Source of the DNA: Clostridium_AW sp040797845
GTDB lineage: Bacteria > Bacillota > Clostridia > Clostridiales > Clostridiaceae
Assembly (NCBI GenBank): GCA_040797845.1
Contig: JBFNFA010000011.1
Location: 1-64,000, forward strand
DNA length: 64,000 bases
Direction of reading: 5' to 3'
Both the position numbers and the translations under genes were made by a program. The notes below the pieces were generated by a model. The model worked only from the letters and a program-made list of their open reading frames with translations, did not search any database and was not told the origin of the DNA. The stretch's first letter is position 1; every line of letters starts with the position of its first letter. Shown here piece after piece: positions 27,359 to 35,633 of this stretch.

Positions 27359-28294
27359 TTGAATTACTTAAGTATAAAGTATTTTCTAGCTGTTTATAAA
27401 GAACGGAACTTTACAAAAGCAGCTCAACGTCTATATATTACTCAACAAACGCTCAGTGCGCATATTGCTTCACTTGAAAAAGAACTGGGCTGTAAACTTT
27501 TTATTCGTAGTACTCCATTGAAGCCAACTTTTGCAGGAGACATCTTCCTAAGTTATGCCAATGAATTTAATACCCTTTATACTTCTGTAGAGGAAGAATT
27601 CTCAGACATTTGTGATGAAAAAAAAGGTGTGTTACGAATAGGCATTGCACATACAAGAGGACGCGCCTTGATGCCCGATATTATCGCAGAATATAAAAAA
27701 GAGCATCCTAATATTACAATACAGATTATTGAAGGTGAAAATGATGATTTACCCTCTCTCCTTCTTGATGGGTCAATAGATTTAATGATTGCATATCATT
27801 CACAAAATCATCCTGATATTGAGTTTGACAATTATTATGAAGAAGAAATTATTCTTCTTATTTCAGATGAATTGCTTGAAAATGTATATGGAATAAGAAA
27901 AAATGAAATTGTAAACATATTGCATGAAAAACCAAGTTTGTCTCTATTGAAAGAGTGCCCCTTTCTACTAAGTAGCAAGGAGGATATTGCAGGAAAAATC
28001 AGTAGCATATTTTTATCCGAGGCGAATTTTAATTTAAAAGTAAGTGTAGAATCGAAAAATATAGAAACATTATTGGAAATGTGCTGTAAAGGAATGGGAG
28101 CCTGCTTTTGCCCTAAAATATTAGTTGACAAGACCCTTGATGCCAAACAAATCTCTGCATTACATTTATTTCAATTAGATGAACGTGCAAAATATATGAT
28201 TAGCTTTGGTTTTATTAAAAAACGCTACTATTCAAAAGCAATTCGAGAATTTGTAGAAGTTGCAAAAGTATATAAAAATAAAGAGTTTTTTTAA
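27359..28294 (+). CDS. LysR-family transcriptional regulator
   Basis: About 311 residues. N-terminal winged helix-turn-helix: YFLAVYKERNFTKAAQRL, YITQQTLSAHIASLEKELG and LFIRSTPLKPTFAG. The rest is a two-lobed periplasmic-binding-like effector domain. ATG 27356 lies only 2 bases after AGAGGTG, so TTG 27359 (MNYLSIKYFL) is preferred and gives the usual LysR start. Divergent from the NhaC-type antiporter, its likely target. A family-2 repeat begins immediately at its stop codon, so the last residues (KNKEFF) may have been altered by repeat insertion. Confidence 0.9.
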   Translation: MNYLSIKYFLAVYKERNFTKAAQRLYITQQTLSAHIASLEKELGCKLFIRSTPLKPTFAGDIFLSYANEFNTLYTSVEEEFSDICDEKKGVLRIGIAHTRGRALMPDIIAEYKKEHPNITIQIIEGENDDLPSLLLDGSIDLMIAYHSQNHPDIEFDNYYEEEIILLISDELLENVYGIRKNEIVNILHEKPSLSLLKECPFLLSSKEDIAGKISSIFLSEANFNLKVSVESKNIETLLEMCCKGMGACFCPKILVDKTLDAKQISALHLFQLDERAKYMISFGFIKKRYYSKAIREFVEVAKVYKNKEFF

Positions 28295-28356
28295 TATGTA
28301 GTGAAATAGCGACTTTTTTTCGAAGCAACGTCACTACATACCTTAGTTCCTATTTT
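28292..28356. repeat. Palindromic repeat family 2, beta type, copy 2
   Basis: TATGTAGTGA...TCACTACATA around a core ATAGCGACTTTTTTTCGAAGC, which mixes an alpha left part with a beta right part. The left outer arm is missing and the repeat begins at the LysR stop codon. Confidence 0.65.
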
Positions 28357-28439
28357 GGTATATATAATTATTTTCAGAGAAATTTAATTTATTTTCCTCC
28401 TTTGTTGCGCAATATAAGAGCATTAAGACATGACCTATA

Positions 28440-28880
28440 TTATTTTTTTTGATAATGTTCTAATTCTTCTGCTGGATAGGCATTAGTCCAATGGTATGGT
28501 TGTAATTCGCTTAAAGTTACAAACTTTAAAGTATTATCTGGGGTAGTAACACCAACCTTTACATCTGCCCCCCAAAAACGCAATCGCTCTTGACAAACAC
28601 CACATGGTGAAAGAACCTTAAAAGGACTATTTTCATCGTCTCGCACAACGCACAAGCAGTGGGTTACACGTACATTATATTTATGTGCTTCACACATTGC
28701 TCCTACTTCAATACATAAATCTACACTACTATTTGCTGTTTCAATTGAAACACTGGTAAAGTATTGGCCGTCTTCAGAATGGATTATTGCCACACCACCC
28801 CAGCCCTTGGGATATCTTTGAGGAATAAATTCAATAGCTCTGCGATACATTTCTTGTTCTATTATTCTATCTTGTTCCAT
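28440..28880 (-). CDS. Cytidine deaminase-family protein (blasticidin-deaminase-like)
   Basis: A 146-residue zinc deaminase. The zinc and catalytic motifs are DLCIEVGAMCEAHK (Cys ligand and proton-shuttling Glu, at the place of the CAE motif) and SPCGVCQERL (PCxxC ligands). It differs from housekeeping Cdd in having Ile between the ligand Cys and the catalytic Glu, and resembles the divergent cytidine/blasticidin deaminase-like group. It is monocistronic in a repeat-rich accessory region. The substrate may be a nucleoside or a nucleoside-like antibiotic. Confidence 0.78.
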   Translation of the reverse strand: MEQDRIIEQEMYRRAIEFIPQRYPKGWGGVAIIHSEDGQYFTSVSIETANSSVDLCIEVGAMCEAHKYNVRVTHCLCVVRDDENSPFKVLSPCGVCQERLRFWGADVKVGVTTPDNTLKFVTLSELQPYHWTNAYPAEELEHYQKK

Positions 28881-29188
28881 ATACTACCTCCTGCTGTATT
28901 TATCAATATTGTTTTTAGTTCGTAATATACTACAAGTGCGTGCTAAATTACAGACTGTCTATATGCTAATTATAACATTAATTTCAATATAATGTATTTA
29001 ACTAAACCAATATCGGTTGCTTTTGCTTTGAAAATATAACTATATCTATTATCTAAAAATCTATTAAATCTATCTGCAAAACACGAACGAGCTAAGCATG
29101 TAGTAAATTAGCGACTTTTATTGGAGCGGATCCACTATGTACTTATCTCTATATTTGTGAAACTAAATTATTCTTATAGAAATTTATA
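28881..29188. other. Gene-free stretch with one alpha repeat
   Basis: Promoter area of the deaminase gene, then an AT-rich segment with ATCTATTATCTAAAAATCTA, also present at 16445, and an alpha palindrome. No ORF. Confidence 0.55.
29087..29152. repeat. Palindromic repeat family 2, alpha type, copy 3
   Basis: GAGCTAAGCATGTAGT...ACTATGTACTTATCTC with core TTAGCGACTTTTATTGGAGCGG, followed by the linker TTGTGAAACTAAATTATTC. Confidence 0.7.
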
Positions 29189-29320
29189 CTAAAAATATTG
29201 TTCTAATTCTTCAATGGAACTTATTTCAAATATATCTATAGCAATTATCTCTAATGTCTCTTCTGGAAGTATTTTTATTTTTTCTTTATATTCATTGGGT
29301 ACTTTTTTAAACTTTTTCAT
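29189..29320 (-). CDS. Possible small protein of 43 residues
   Basis: A short frame that starts 15 bases after the stop of the DUF3841-like gene and runs in the same direction. AGAGTG precedes the ATG at useful spacing. The product is charged (MKKFKKVPNEYKEK... ending LEELEQYF-like, with ELEQYF) and shows a helix-forming acidic C-terminal half. No homologue is recognised. It could be a real downstream cistron of the DUF3841-like gene or a chance frame; the operon-like position and ribosome site favour the former slightly. Confidence 0.4.
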   Translation of the reverse strand: MKKFKKVPNEYKEKIKILPEETLEIIAIDIFEISSIEELEQYF

Positions 29321-29335
29321 ATTTTTCACTCTACA

Positions 29336-29953
29336 TTACTTAGATATAAATTTTTTTACTGAAACAACCTGTTCCCATTTTAATTCCCATATTGTAGCTT
29401 GTATAGGTTTATCCTCTTTTTTTCCTTCCCAGTTCTCGTCCACATCACGTTCTAAATCAAATATCTTTTCCCAACTTTGAAATAGTTTTAATCTAAATTG
29501 GTCTAATATATCAGATTGTATATTGGTAGATTGTAAATCCTGATGGTTGTATCCATAGCTTTCAAGTTCATTATAAAATTTATCAAACTCTTCTTCGCTA
29601 TTGGCTATATAACCATGATTTAGAATACTATTAAAAGCAAAAAAGTCTGATAGCAAAACATTTTCTTCTTCTACTTCTAATTCTAAAAGCACACCATTTG
29701 TTCCCTTTTCTAAATATCCTGAAACCCTTAAATCTGGTCTCTTATTCTTATCATCCTTCCATTGATACCAGGCCCATATAGGATATTCTATATCTTTTGA
29801 AACAGGTAGCCCTATCCTTTTTTTCATCTGATCTGACATCCAACTATAGTAAAAAAGCATATCATCATAGATAAAATCTTTATCTGCACGAAGAACTCCT
29901 GTATCCTTAAATTTTTCATATGCAACTCTATTTTGTATTGTCCATAGCTTCAT
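29336..29953 (-). CDS. DUF3841-like protein
   Basis: A 205-residue soluble protein resembling DUF3841: it begins MKLWTIQNRVAYEKF, has the aromatic segment YPIWAWYQWKDDKNKRPDLR, an acidic middle, and ends in ATIWELKWEQVVSVKKF. The function of the family is unknown; members occur singly in clostridia and enterococci. The start ATG follows GAGGGGG. A possible 43-residue cistron follows. Located in the repeat-rich region; no signal peptide or membrane segment. Confidence 0.72.
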   Translation of the reverse strand: MKLWTIQNRVAYEKFKDTGVLRADKDFIYDDMLFYYSWMSDQMKKRIGLPVSKDIEYPIWAWYQWKDDKNKRPDLRVSGYLEKGTNGVLLELEVEEENVLLSDFFAFNSILNHGYIANSEEEFDKFYNELESYGYNHQDLQSTNIQSDILDQFRLKLFQSWEKIFDLERDVDENWEGKKEDKPIQATIWELKWEQVVSVKKFISK

Positions 29954-30093
29954 ATTGTTATCCCCCTCTATTTTTGACCTAATTACTTTTGTAGAAACTT
30001 ACAAATGATAAAATAATTAATTACATCTAATTACTAGATTCATCTAAATTATTTGATCGTATAATTGTTACGCAATATAAGAAAGTTACGAAA

Positions 30094-30339
30094 TTAGTTA
30101 TTGATTGCTCTTTTCCTTATAATTAGACTTACTATAGTTGCAATTATTAAAGCAACGATTACTTTAAATCCCCAGGCGTGAATAAAGTTGTGATAAAAAT
30201 AATACATCATTCCATTAAACTCTGACATTTCTACTGGCGGAGCAAGTTTTATCCTAAACCATGGTGTCATCCCAATCAAAATATATACTGTAAACATTGT
30301 AATCAAGAAAGCATACTTATTAATTTTCAATCTCCCCAT
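30094..30339 (-). CDS. Small two-helix membrane protein
   Basis: An 81-residue protein with two hydrophobic segments (about residues 9-27 and 57-75) and basic ends (IIRKRAINN). No known family recognised. The frame opens with ATG 30339 very close to GAGGGG; TTG 30330 (MKINKYAFLI) is an alternative start with better spacing. A partial copy of the shared promoter module lies about 30 bases upstream, linking it to the glycosyltransferase and the 148-residue membrane protein. Confidence 0.6.
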   Translation of the reverse strand: MGRLKINKYAFLITMFTVYILIGMTPWFRIKLAPPVEMSEFNGMMYYFYHNFIHAWGFKVIVALIIATIVSLIIRKRAINN

Positions 30340-30368
30340 ACCCCTCTCTATGAAACATGCACAATATA

Positions 30369-30420
30369 ATACTATAACGTATTAACTGTTCTTTTATTAT
30401 ATAATGAATATCTTCAAAGT
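30369..30420 (-). promoter_or_regulatory. Shared promoter/operator module (repeat family 3), copy 3
   Basis: Leftward it reads TTCTT-like -10 region TATAAT, then GTTAATACGTTATAGTAT. It matches copies 1 and 2 in the -10 and operator part but diverges upstream. Confidence 0.5.
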
Positions 30421-30502
30421 ACTACGATCTACCTGATATTGAATAAAGTGCTATCGCACTATCTTTGTAGAAATTTATAATTTGAAAATGCATCTGCAAA
30501 AT

Positions 30503-30580
30503 ATAAGAGAACTGATGTATATAGTGGAAGGAGTGCCTTTTCCGAAGCGACATCATTATGTACTTATGTCTCCTTTTGGA
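30503..30580. repeat. Palindromic repeat family 2, beta type, copy 3
   Basis: AAGAGAACTGATGTATATAG...ATTATGTACTTATGTCTCCTTT with core AGGAGTGCCTTTTCCGAAGC; linker sequence on both sides. Confidence 0.65.
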
Positions 30581-30697
30581 TACCAAATTATATTTGTAGA
30601 ATTTTATAACTGTGAAACAATTTTTAGTATATATTTATAAGGAGTTCAACAAATAAAATTTAAAAGATAAGTATTTGAAAATATATTCGTAAACCAT

Positions 30698-30767
30698 AAA
30701 AGAGCTAAGTGTATAGTGAATTAGCGACTTTTTTTGGAGCGGTTTCACTATATACTTAGCTCTCTAT
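30698..30767. repeat. Palindromic repeat family 2, alpha type, copy 4
   Basis: The cleanest alpha copy: GAGCTAAGTGTATAGTGAA pairs with TTCACTATATACTTAGCTC around TTAGCGACTTTTTTTGGAGC. Confidence 0.78.
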
Positions 30768-30826
30768 TTGTGAAACTAAATTATCTTTGTAGAGATCTAC
30801 AATTTGAAAATACATCTGTAAACATA

Positions 30827-30899
30827 AAAGAACTGATGTATATAGTGGAAGGAGCGCCTTTTCTCGAAGCGACGTCACTATATATCTCAGTTCCTATTT
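30827..30899. repeat. Palindromic repeat family 2, beta type, copy 4
   Basis: AGAACTGATGTATATAGTGG...CACTATATATCTCAGTTCCT with core AGGAGCGCCTTTTCTCGAAGC. Alpha copy 4 and beta copy 4 repeat the order seen at 18110-18312. Confidence 0.75.
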
Positions 30900-30941
30900 C
30901 GGGATACTAAATTACTCTTATTTAAAATTACATTTATAGAA

Positions 30942-32087
30942 CTAAACTTCTCTAACATTCACCTTCTTACCAGATCTCTCTAAAAGCTCCGCTAGCTCCC
31001 TTACAAGTTTTAACTTAATGCTTAAGTCCATGGGCAGCTCAGGATTTTGATGTGCTGGGTTTATAGCTTTTCCTGCCCATATTGTAAGATGAGTACATTC
31101 ATCCATTAAAATCCTGGCAAGCCTTGTGGCTCCATCTTCCGATTGATTATTATATTTATTATCCTTAATAATTTCAACAACCTTATTTAAAGTAATTACT
31201 CCCTCTGTAATCAAATATATACCTTCCATAGAAGCTGTGGGAGGAATCTCTTCACATATATAATCTAAATTTACTTTTAAATTTCTTCTTAGTTCTCTTT
31301 GAGCAATGTTAGCAGCTGTTCCTCCACAAATAATTTTCTTACCTCGACCCTTCATAAAGTCTCTTATTATATATTTATCCTTTTTCTTATCTTTAGGGGG
31401 GCCTGTAAATAAATCTATATACTGTGGTGACTTCACCTTTATGGTTACTACAGTGGCATCATCTCCTGGTTTTCCTCCATAAAGATCAAAACACACTTCT
31501 GATAAATCCTCTGATATACTCTTTGCATCATTTCTATTTATTGTACTTCTCTTTAAATAATCCATTACGTTTTCCCATTTCCATCCTAAATTCATTATAT
31601 TTCCTAGCCCTGCATGTACAATTCCATCACTTACTACTGTTAATACATCTCCTGGTTGTACATAAAACTTACTCTCATATACGCTTCTTCCGTTTATTTT
31701 TAGTTCTTTTTTACATACCTTTAGTTCTACCCCATCTCTAATGATAAAGATAGGAGGGTTATCATATTCAGCTACATATACTCTTCCATCATCATATATT
31801 TTAATTAAAGTGAAAGTGCAATAGGCTATTTTTCTAACTTTGCATACTGGCAAAGTGTTAATAATAGTATCTAATGTTTCGTAAATATCTGCACCTTCTT
31901 TTAACATTGTGGCAGAAATCTTAGTAGTTAATGTGGCCAGTATATTAGCTTTAACCCCACTTCCTAAGCCATCGGCCAAAACAATAATAGTGCTATCAAC
32001 AAGTCTAACTACTTCTACCCTGTCTCCACAAAGTTCCTCTCCGTGTTTTATCAAGCTTTCATAGGCTGAATCTATAAATAAACTCAT
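30942..32087 (-). CDS. SpoIIE-type PP2C phosphatase of the sensory hydrogenase operon
   Basis: A 381-residue protein. Residues ~1-215 are a SpoIIE/PP2C Ser/Thr phosphatase domain, with the metal aspartates in VLADGLGSGVKA and GKPGDDATVVTIKV and an internal VVSDGIVHAG. Residues ~225-381 form a second domain I cannot name, beginning KKIICGGTAANIAQRELRR and containing ILMDECTHLTIWAGKAINP. It overlaps the sensory hydrogenase gene by 4 bases. SpoIIE-like phosphatases dephosphorylate anti-sigma antagonists or other regulatory proteins, so this is the probable output arm of H2 or redox sensing. Confidence 0.85.
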   Translation of the reverse strand: MSLFIDSAYESLIKHGEELCGDRVEVVRLVDSTIIVLADGLGSGVKANILATLTTKISATMLKEGADIYETLDTIINTLPVCKVRKIAYCTFTLIKIYDDGRVYVAEYDNPPIFIIRDGVELKVCKKELKINGRSVYESKFYVQPGDVLTVVSDGIVHAGLGNIMNLGWKWENVMDYLKRSTINRNDAKSISEDLSEVCFDLYGGKPGDDATVVTIKVKSPQYIDLFTGPPKDKKKDKYIIRDFMKGRGKKIICGGTAANIAQRELRRNLKVNLDYICEEIPPTASMEGIYLITEGVITLNKVVEIIKDNKYNNQSEDGATRLARILMDECTHLTIWAGKAINPAHQNPELPMDLSIKLKLVRELAELLERSGKKVNVREV

Positions 32088-33811
32088 CTTATTTCACCCT
32101 CTTCACCTTCAACAACCTTTTTAAGCTTTGTAAGTATTATTTTAGTTTCTGCGGTGGTTTCGCCTAGTAAACTTGCTATTTCTTGTGCTACTCTCATCTG
32201 TTTTTCTATAACCTCTTGTGCTGCATTTAAAGTGTTCTCCTTTACTTTTATAAGTTCTTTTCTATTCTTTTCTTCCTCCATTATATTCATCATAGATGCC
32301 ATGATAATATCTTGTTCTGGGAGATATACGATGTTTTTAATAAATACAACATTGTATTGAGGTACAGCAATTCGCTTACCTATTATGCTTTTTCCTGTTT
32401 CTCTAACAAATCTAAAATCTTCATCTCCCATTAGGACAGATATAGGCTTGTCTTTAATATTTTCTCTCTTTACACTAAATATTCTTTCACCGGCAGGGTT
32501 TATTTCTTTAATCCTTAACTCTCCATCTAATAACACAATACAAGTTACTGTGTTTTCAAATATTAAGTTGCTTATGCTTTCTGCTTTATTTCTCATATAA
32601 TGAAGACACATAGTAGTTTCTGCCATATTATTATATATAGCCTTAGCTTTTTCTCTACAGGTATCATAGCCACAAACTCCACAGTTTAACTCATCTTCTA
32701 AGTTATATTTTCCCATGCTCTTCATTATATTTTCAATTGCTTCTTCCCCTATATCCTCATTATAAACAGTTTTATCCTTTAGTGGTTTATCAAAACTCAA
32801 TCCTTCAAACTCTAAATCTAGATTAATAGTATTATTTTTTATTTCTTTTCTCTTTTTAATGTAGTCCTTAACCCCTTTTAACCTTTTAAAGTACTCATTC
32901 TTTACAATTCTAGAAGGTCCACCAGTGCAGCTTCCTTTGCAAGCACTTGCTTCTATAAGAATATTGTTAAGTTCTCCTCTTTCTATGCTTTTAAATAATT
33001 CAATACATTCCTCAATTCCGCTAACTCCTATTGTCTCATAATCCTCAATCTCCTTAACATCCCCTATAGACTTTGCTATGCCTCCATGTATTGGATAGCT
33101 TCTTCCCCAATTGATATATGGGCTTTCTCCATGCTCTTCTTCTAGCATATTTATATCAATTCCTTCTTCTTCAAACCATTGATTTATTTCTTCGAAGGTT
33201 AAAACTGCATCAATGGGTTTATCCTCCTTATACTCTTCTTTTTCTACTACTTTTGTATCACAAGGTCCAATAAATACTGTAAAGCAATCTTTACCGTAAT
33301 TTTCCTTCATTATTTTGCCGTGAGCTATCATTGGTGATACAAATGGTAAAGCATATGGAATCAATTTAGGAAAATATTTTTCAATTAAATAGTTAACCGA
33401 AGGACAACAAGTAGTGATATAGTTTTCTCTTTTATTATTTTTAATATATTCCCTATAAAGCTTAGTGGTCATTTCTGCACCTATAGCTGTTTCCTCTACT
33501 TGATAAAACCCCAATTTTTTTAACCCATGTATAAAGCCTTCAGATTTCCCAATAAAATATCCCGGAAAGGATGGAGCTATACTGCCTATAACCTTTTTTC
33601 CTGACCGAATTGCCATTTTTGCCTCTTCAAGATTACTTGTTACTTTTCTAGCATTTTGTGGACATATAACTAAACAATGTCCACAGTTTATACATCTTTT
33701 TTCTACTATTTCAGCTTGTTCGTTTTCAAATCTAATGGCCTTTACTGGACAAGAACGAAGACATTTATAACAATTTTTACAGTTTGCTCTTGAAAAATTC
33801 ATATGGCTCAT
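32084..33811 (-). CDS. Sensory-type [FeFe] hydrogenase with PAS domain
   Basis: A 575-residue protein. The N-terminus has two [4Fe-4S] motifs (CKNCYKCLRSCP and CINCGHCLVICP). The H-cluster domain has variant motifs TTCCPSVNYL (about residue 133), IGPCDTKVVE (about 181) and ASACKGSCTGGP (about 288), in place of TSCCPGW, MPCxxK and MACPGGCxxGGGQP. All cluster cysteines are kept but the second-sphere Met and Gly-rich residues are changed. Next is a four-Cys FeS domain (CGVCGYDTCREKA ... MCLHYM), then a PAS domain (about 415-510) and a coiled coil. This matches putative sensory (group C/D-like) hydrogenases, not a bulk H2 producer. Confidence 0.88.
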   Translation of the reverse strand: MSHMNFSRANCKNCYKCLRSCPVKAIRFENEQAEIVEKRCINCGHCLVICPQNARKVTSNLEEAKMAIRSGKKVIGSIAPSFPGYFIGKSEGFIHGLKKLGFYQVEETAIGAEMTTKLYREYIKNNKRENYITTCCPSVNYLIEKYFPKLIPYALPFVSPMIAHGKIMKENYGKDCFTVFIGPCDTKVVEKEEYKEDKPIDAVLTFEEINQWFEEEGIDINMLEEEHGESPYINWGRSYPIHGGIAKSIGDVKEIEDYETIGVSGIEECIELFKSIERGELNNILIEASACKGSCTGGPSRIVKNEYFKRLKGVKDYIKKRKEIKNNTINLDLEFEGLSFDKPLKDKTVYNEDIGEEAIENIMKSMGKYNLEDELNCGVCGYDTCREKAKAIYNNMAETTMCLHYMRNKAESISNLIFENTVTCIVLLDGELRIKEINPAGERIFSVKRENIKDKPISVLMGDEDFRFVRETGKSIIGKRIAVPQYNVVFIKNIVYLPEQDIIMASMMNIMEEEKNRKELIKVKENTLNAAQEVIEKQMRVAQEIASLLGETTAETKIILTKLKKVVEGEEGEIR

Positions 33812-34056
33812 AATTGTAACCTCCCAAGTATTTCTGTATCAAAAAACTTCTCTACATTTTCTTCACTTACGGAAAAAACTTTATTTTCAACCTTCACTGA
33901 AACTGCTTCAGTGCAAAATCCTTGACAAAAATCCCCTTTAAGTACAACCTTTTCTTTTACTTTGTATCTATCAATAAGCTTTTCTAATGCATCTACAACT
34001 TTATATGCTCCCTTTAAATGACAAGCACTTCCTACACACACATTTATAACTAACAT
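33808..34056 (-). CDS. Small NuoE-like [2Fe-2S] protein
   Basis: An 82-residue thioredoxin-fold [2Fe-2S] domain: ligands in NVCVGSACHLKGA and GDFCQGFCTEAV. It equals the C-terminal half of NuoE/HydC without the helical domain. It overlaps the sensory hydrogenase by 4 bases and is first in the operon. Probably passes electrons to or from the sensor's clusters; a purely structural role is possible. Confidence 0.85.
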   Translation of the reverse strand: MLVINVCVGSACHLKGAYKVVDALEKLIDRYKVKEKVVLKGDFCQGFCTEAVSVKVENKVFSVSEENVEKFFDTEILGRLQL

Positions 34057-34250
34057 AATATCCCCTTCCTTTTTCCAGTGAAATATTAAAATTAATCACT
34101 CTTAGCTCTTCATTATTAAAAATTTATTTGTTAACTTTTTCACTAATTTTATTTTACAACATAACCTTAATAAATTCTATATAATAAAGACAAGAGATAT
34201 TTGGTATAATACTATTAGTACTTTCTTGCGGAAGGGGTTTAAGTTAACTT

Positions 34251-35534
34251 ATGGAAATTTTATTTATTCTAGTTCTTATAGCTATAAATGCTTTTTTTGC
34301 TGCTTCTGAAATGGCCATAGTCTCTATTAACAAAGCAAAATTGTCACATATGGCGGAAGAGGAAGACAACGAAAAAGCCAAACTCTTATTAGGATTATTA
34401 GACGAAACTAGTAAGTTTTTAGCCACAATACAGGTAGGCATAACCTTAGCTGGATTTCTAGCTAGTGCTTCTGCTGCTACTAGTCTATCTCAACCCCTTG
34501 CTAAATTATTAAAAGATCTAAATATTCCTTGGAGTAGCCAATTGTCTTTAATAATTGTTACGATAGTTTTATCCTATATAACTTTAGTATTTGGGGAGCT
34601 ACTGCCAAAACGACTAGCCCTTCAACATGCTGAAAGGATAGCCCTATTTGTGGTAAAACCAATACTCTTATTTTCTAAAATTACTATACCCTTTGTTAAA
34701 ATACTAACTTGGTCTACTAACTTATTAATGAGATTATTTGGTATAAACACAGATAAAATAGAAGAGGATATCTCTGAAGAAGAAATAAAGATGATGATTG
34801 AAGTAGGTGAAGAAACAGGTGTTATAAATCAAACGGAAAGAGAAATGATAGATAGTATTTTCGATTTTGATGATACCTTAGCAAAAGAGATTATGACACC
34901 TAGAAATCATGTCTTTGCCATAGATATAAATACTCCCTTAAATGAGTTAATCGATGAAATATTAGAAGAAAAATACTCTAGAATACCAGTATACGAAGAA
35001 GATATAGATAACATAATAGGAGTCTTATACGGTAAAGATCTTTACCGTTTTATTAGACATGATTCTTTGACTGAAGAAAAGTTTAAAGAGTTAATAAGAC
35101 CTGCTTATTTTGTACCAGAAACAAAAACCATAGATACCCTATTTAAAGAACTACAGCTGAGCAAAAACTATATAGCAATTTTAATTGATGAATATGGTGG
35201 TTTTTCTGGAATAGTCACCATGGAGGATTTACTTGAAGAAATTGTAGGAAATATATTCGATGAATATGATGAAATCAGTGAATATATAAAAAAGATAGAT
35301 ACCAATACCTATATAGTAGATGGAATGCTATCAATTGATGAGATTAATGAAATGCTTCATATAAGCCTTCCCGATGATCATACAGACACCATTGGAGGCT
35401 TTGTGATAAACCTTTTAGGTTCCATACCAAAGGAAGATGAAGAAGAAAGTGTAATAGAATATAATAATATTGTCTTTAAAGTAGAAGAATTTAAAGACAA
35501 AAGAATACAAAAACTTAAGATTCACAAACCTTAG
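34251..35534 (+). CDS. CNNM/HlyC-CorC-type membrane protein
   Basis: A 427-residue protein with an N-terminal DUF21 membrane domain (first helix IAINAFFAASEMAIVSINKA; FGELLPKRLALQHAE), two CBS domains (IMTPRNHVFAID and IPVYEEDIDNIIGVLYGKDL; LIDEYGGFSGIVTMEDLLEEIVG) and a C-terminal CorC_HlyC domain. CNNM relatives take part in Mg2+ or divalent-cation export; the hemolysin name is historical. Length is standard. Monocistronic. Confidence 0.9.
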   Translation: MEILFILVLIAINAFFAASEMAIVSINKAKLSHMAEEEDNEKAKLLLGLLDETSKFLATIQVGITLAGFLASASAATSLSQPLAKLLKDLNIPWSSQLSLIIVTIVLSYITLVFGELLPKRLALQHAERIALFVVKPILLFSKITIPFVKILTWSTNLLMRLFGINTDKIEEDISEEEIKMMIEVGEETGVINQTEREMIDSIFDFDDTLAKEIMTPRNHVFAIDINTPLNELIDEILEEKYSRIPVYEEDIDNIIGVLYGKDLYRFIRHDSLTEEKFKELIRPAYFVPETKTIDTLFKELQLSKNYIAILIDEYGGFSGIVTMEDLLEEIVGNIFDEYDEISEYIKKIDTNTYIVDGMLSIDEINEMLHISLPDDHTDTIGGFVINLLGSIPKEDEEESVIEYNNIVFKVEEFKDKRIQKLKIHKP

Positions 35535-35544
35535 CTAGTGTCAT

Positions 35545-35573
35545 TTGCCATAGTAATTTTTTCAAGTTATAAT
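35545..35573 (+). promoter_or_regulatory. Promoter of the serine dehydratase operon
   Basis: -35 TTGCCA (35545-35550), 17-base spacer, -10 TATAAT (35568-35573); a near-consensus sigma-A promoter about 60 bases before sdaAB. Confidence 0.75.
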
Positions 35574-35633
35574 ATAATAAAGACAAAAATAAGAATTTTG
35601 TGTATATTCACACTATGTTAAGGGGGATAGTTA

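Larger units (their letters stand above)
30340..30941. other. 602-base gene-free stretch of repeats
   Basis: Holds a partial family-3 promoter module, then beta (30503-30580), alpha (30698-30767) and beta (30827-30899) palindromes joined by conserved linkers. No ORF is supported. Confidence 0.7.

Noticed and set aside
16513..30899. Family-2 palindromes as a CRISPR array
   Set aside because: Copies are hundreds to thousands of bases apart, with no regular spacers and no cas genes; repeats are longer and more variable than CRISPR repeats.
32084..33811. Second catalytic hydrogenase
   Set aside because: H-cluster motifs deviate in the same places as sensory types, and PAS plus phosphatase neighbours indicate signalling.
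34251..35534. Hemolysin
   Set aside because: Domain order DUF21-CBS-CorC_HlyC marks a CNNM-type ion transport protein; the hemolysin name is a legacy annotation.
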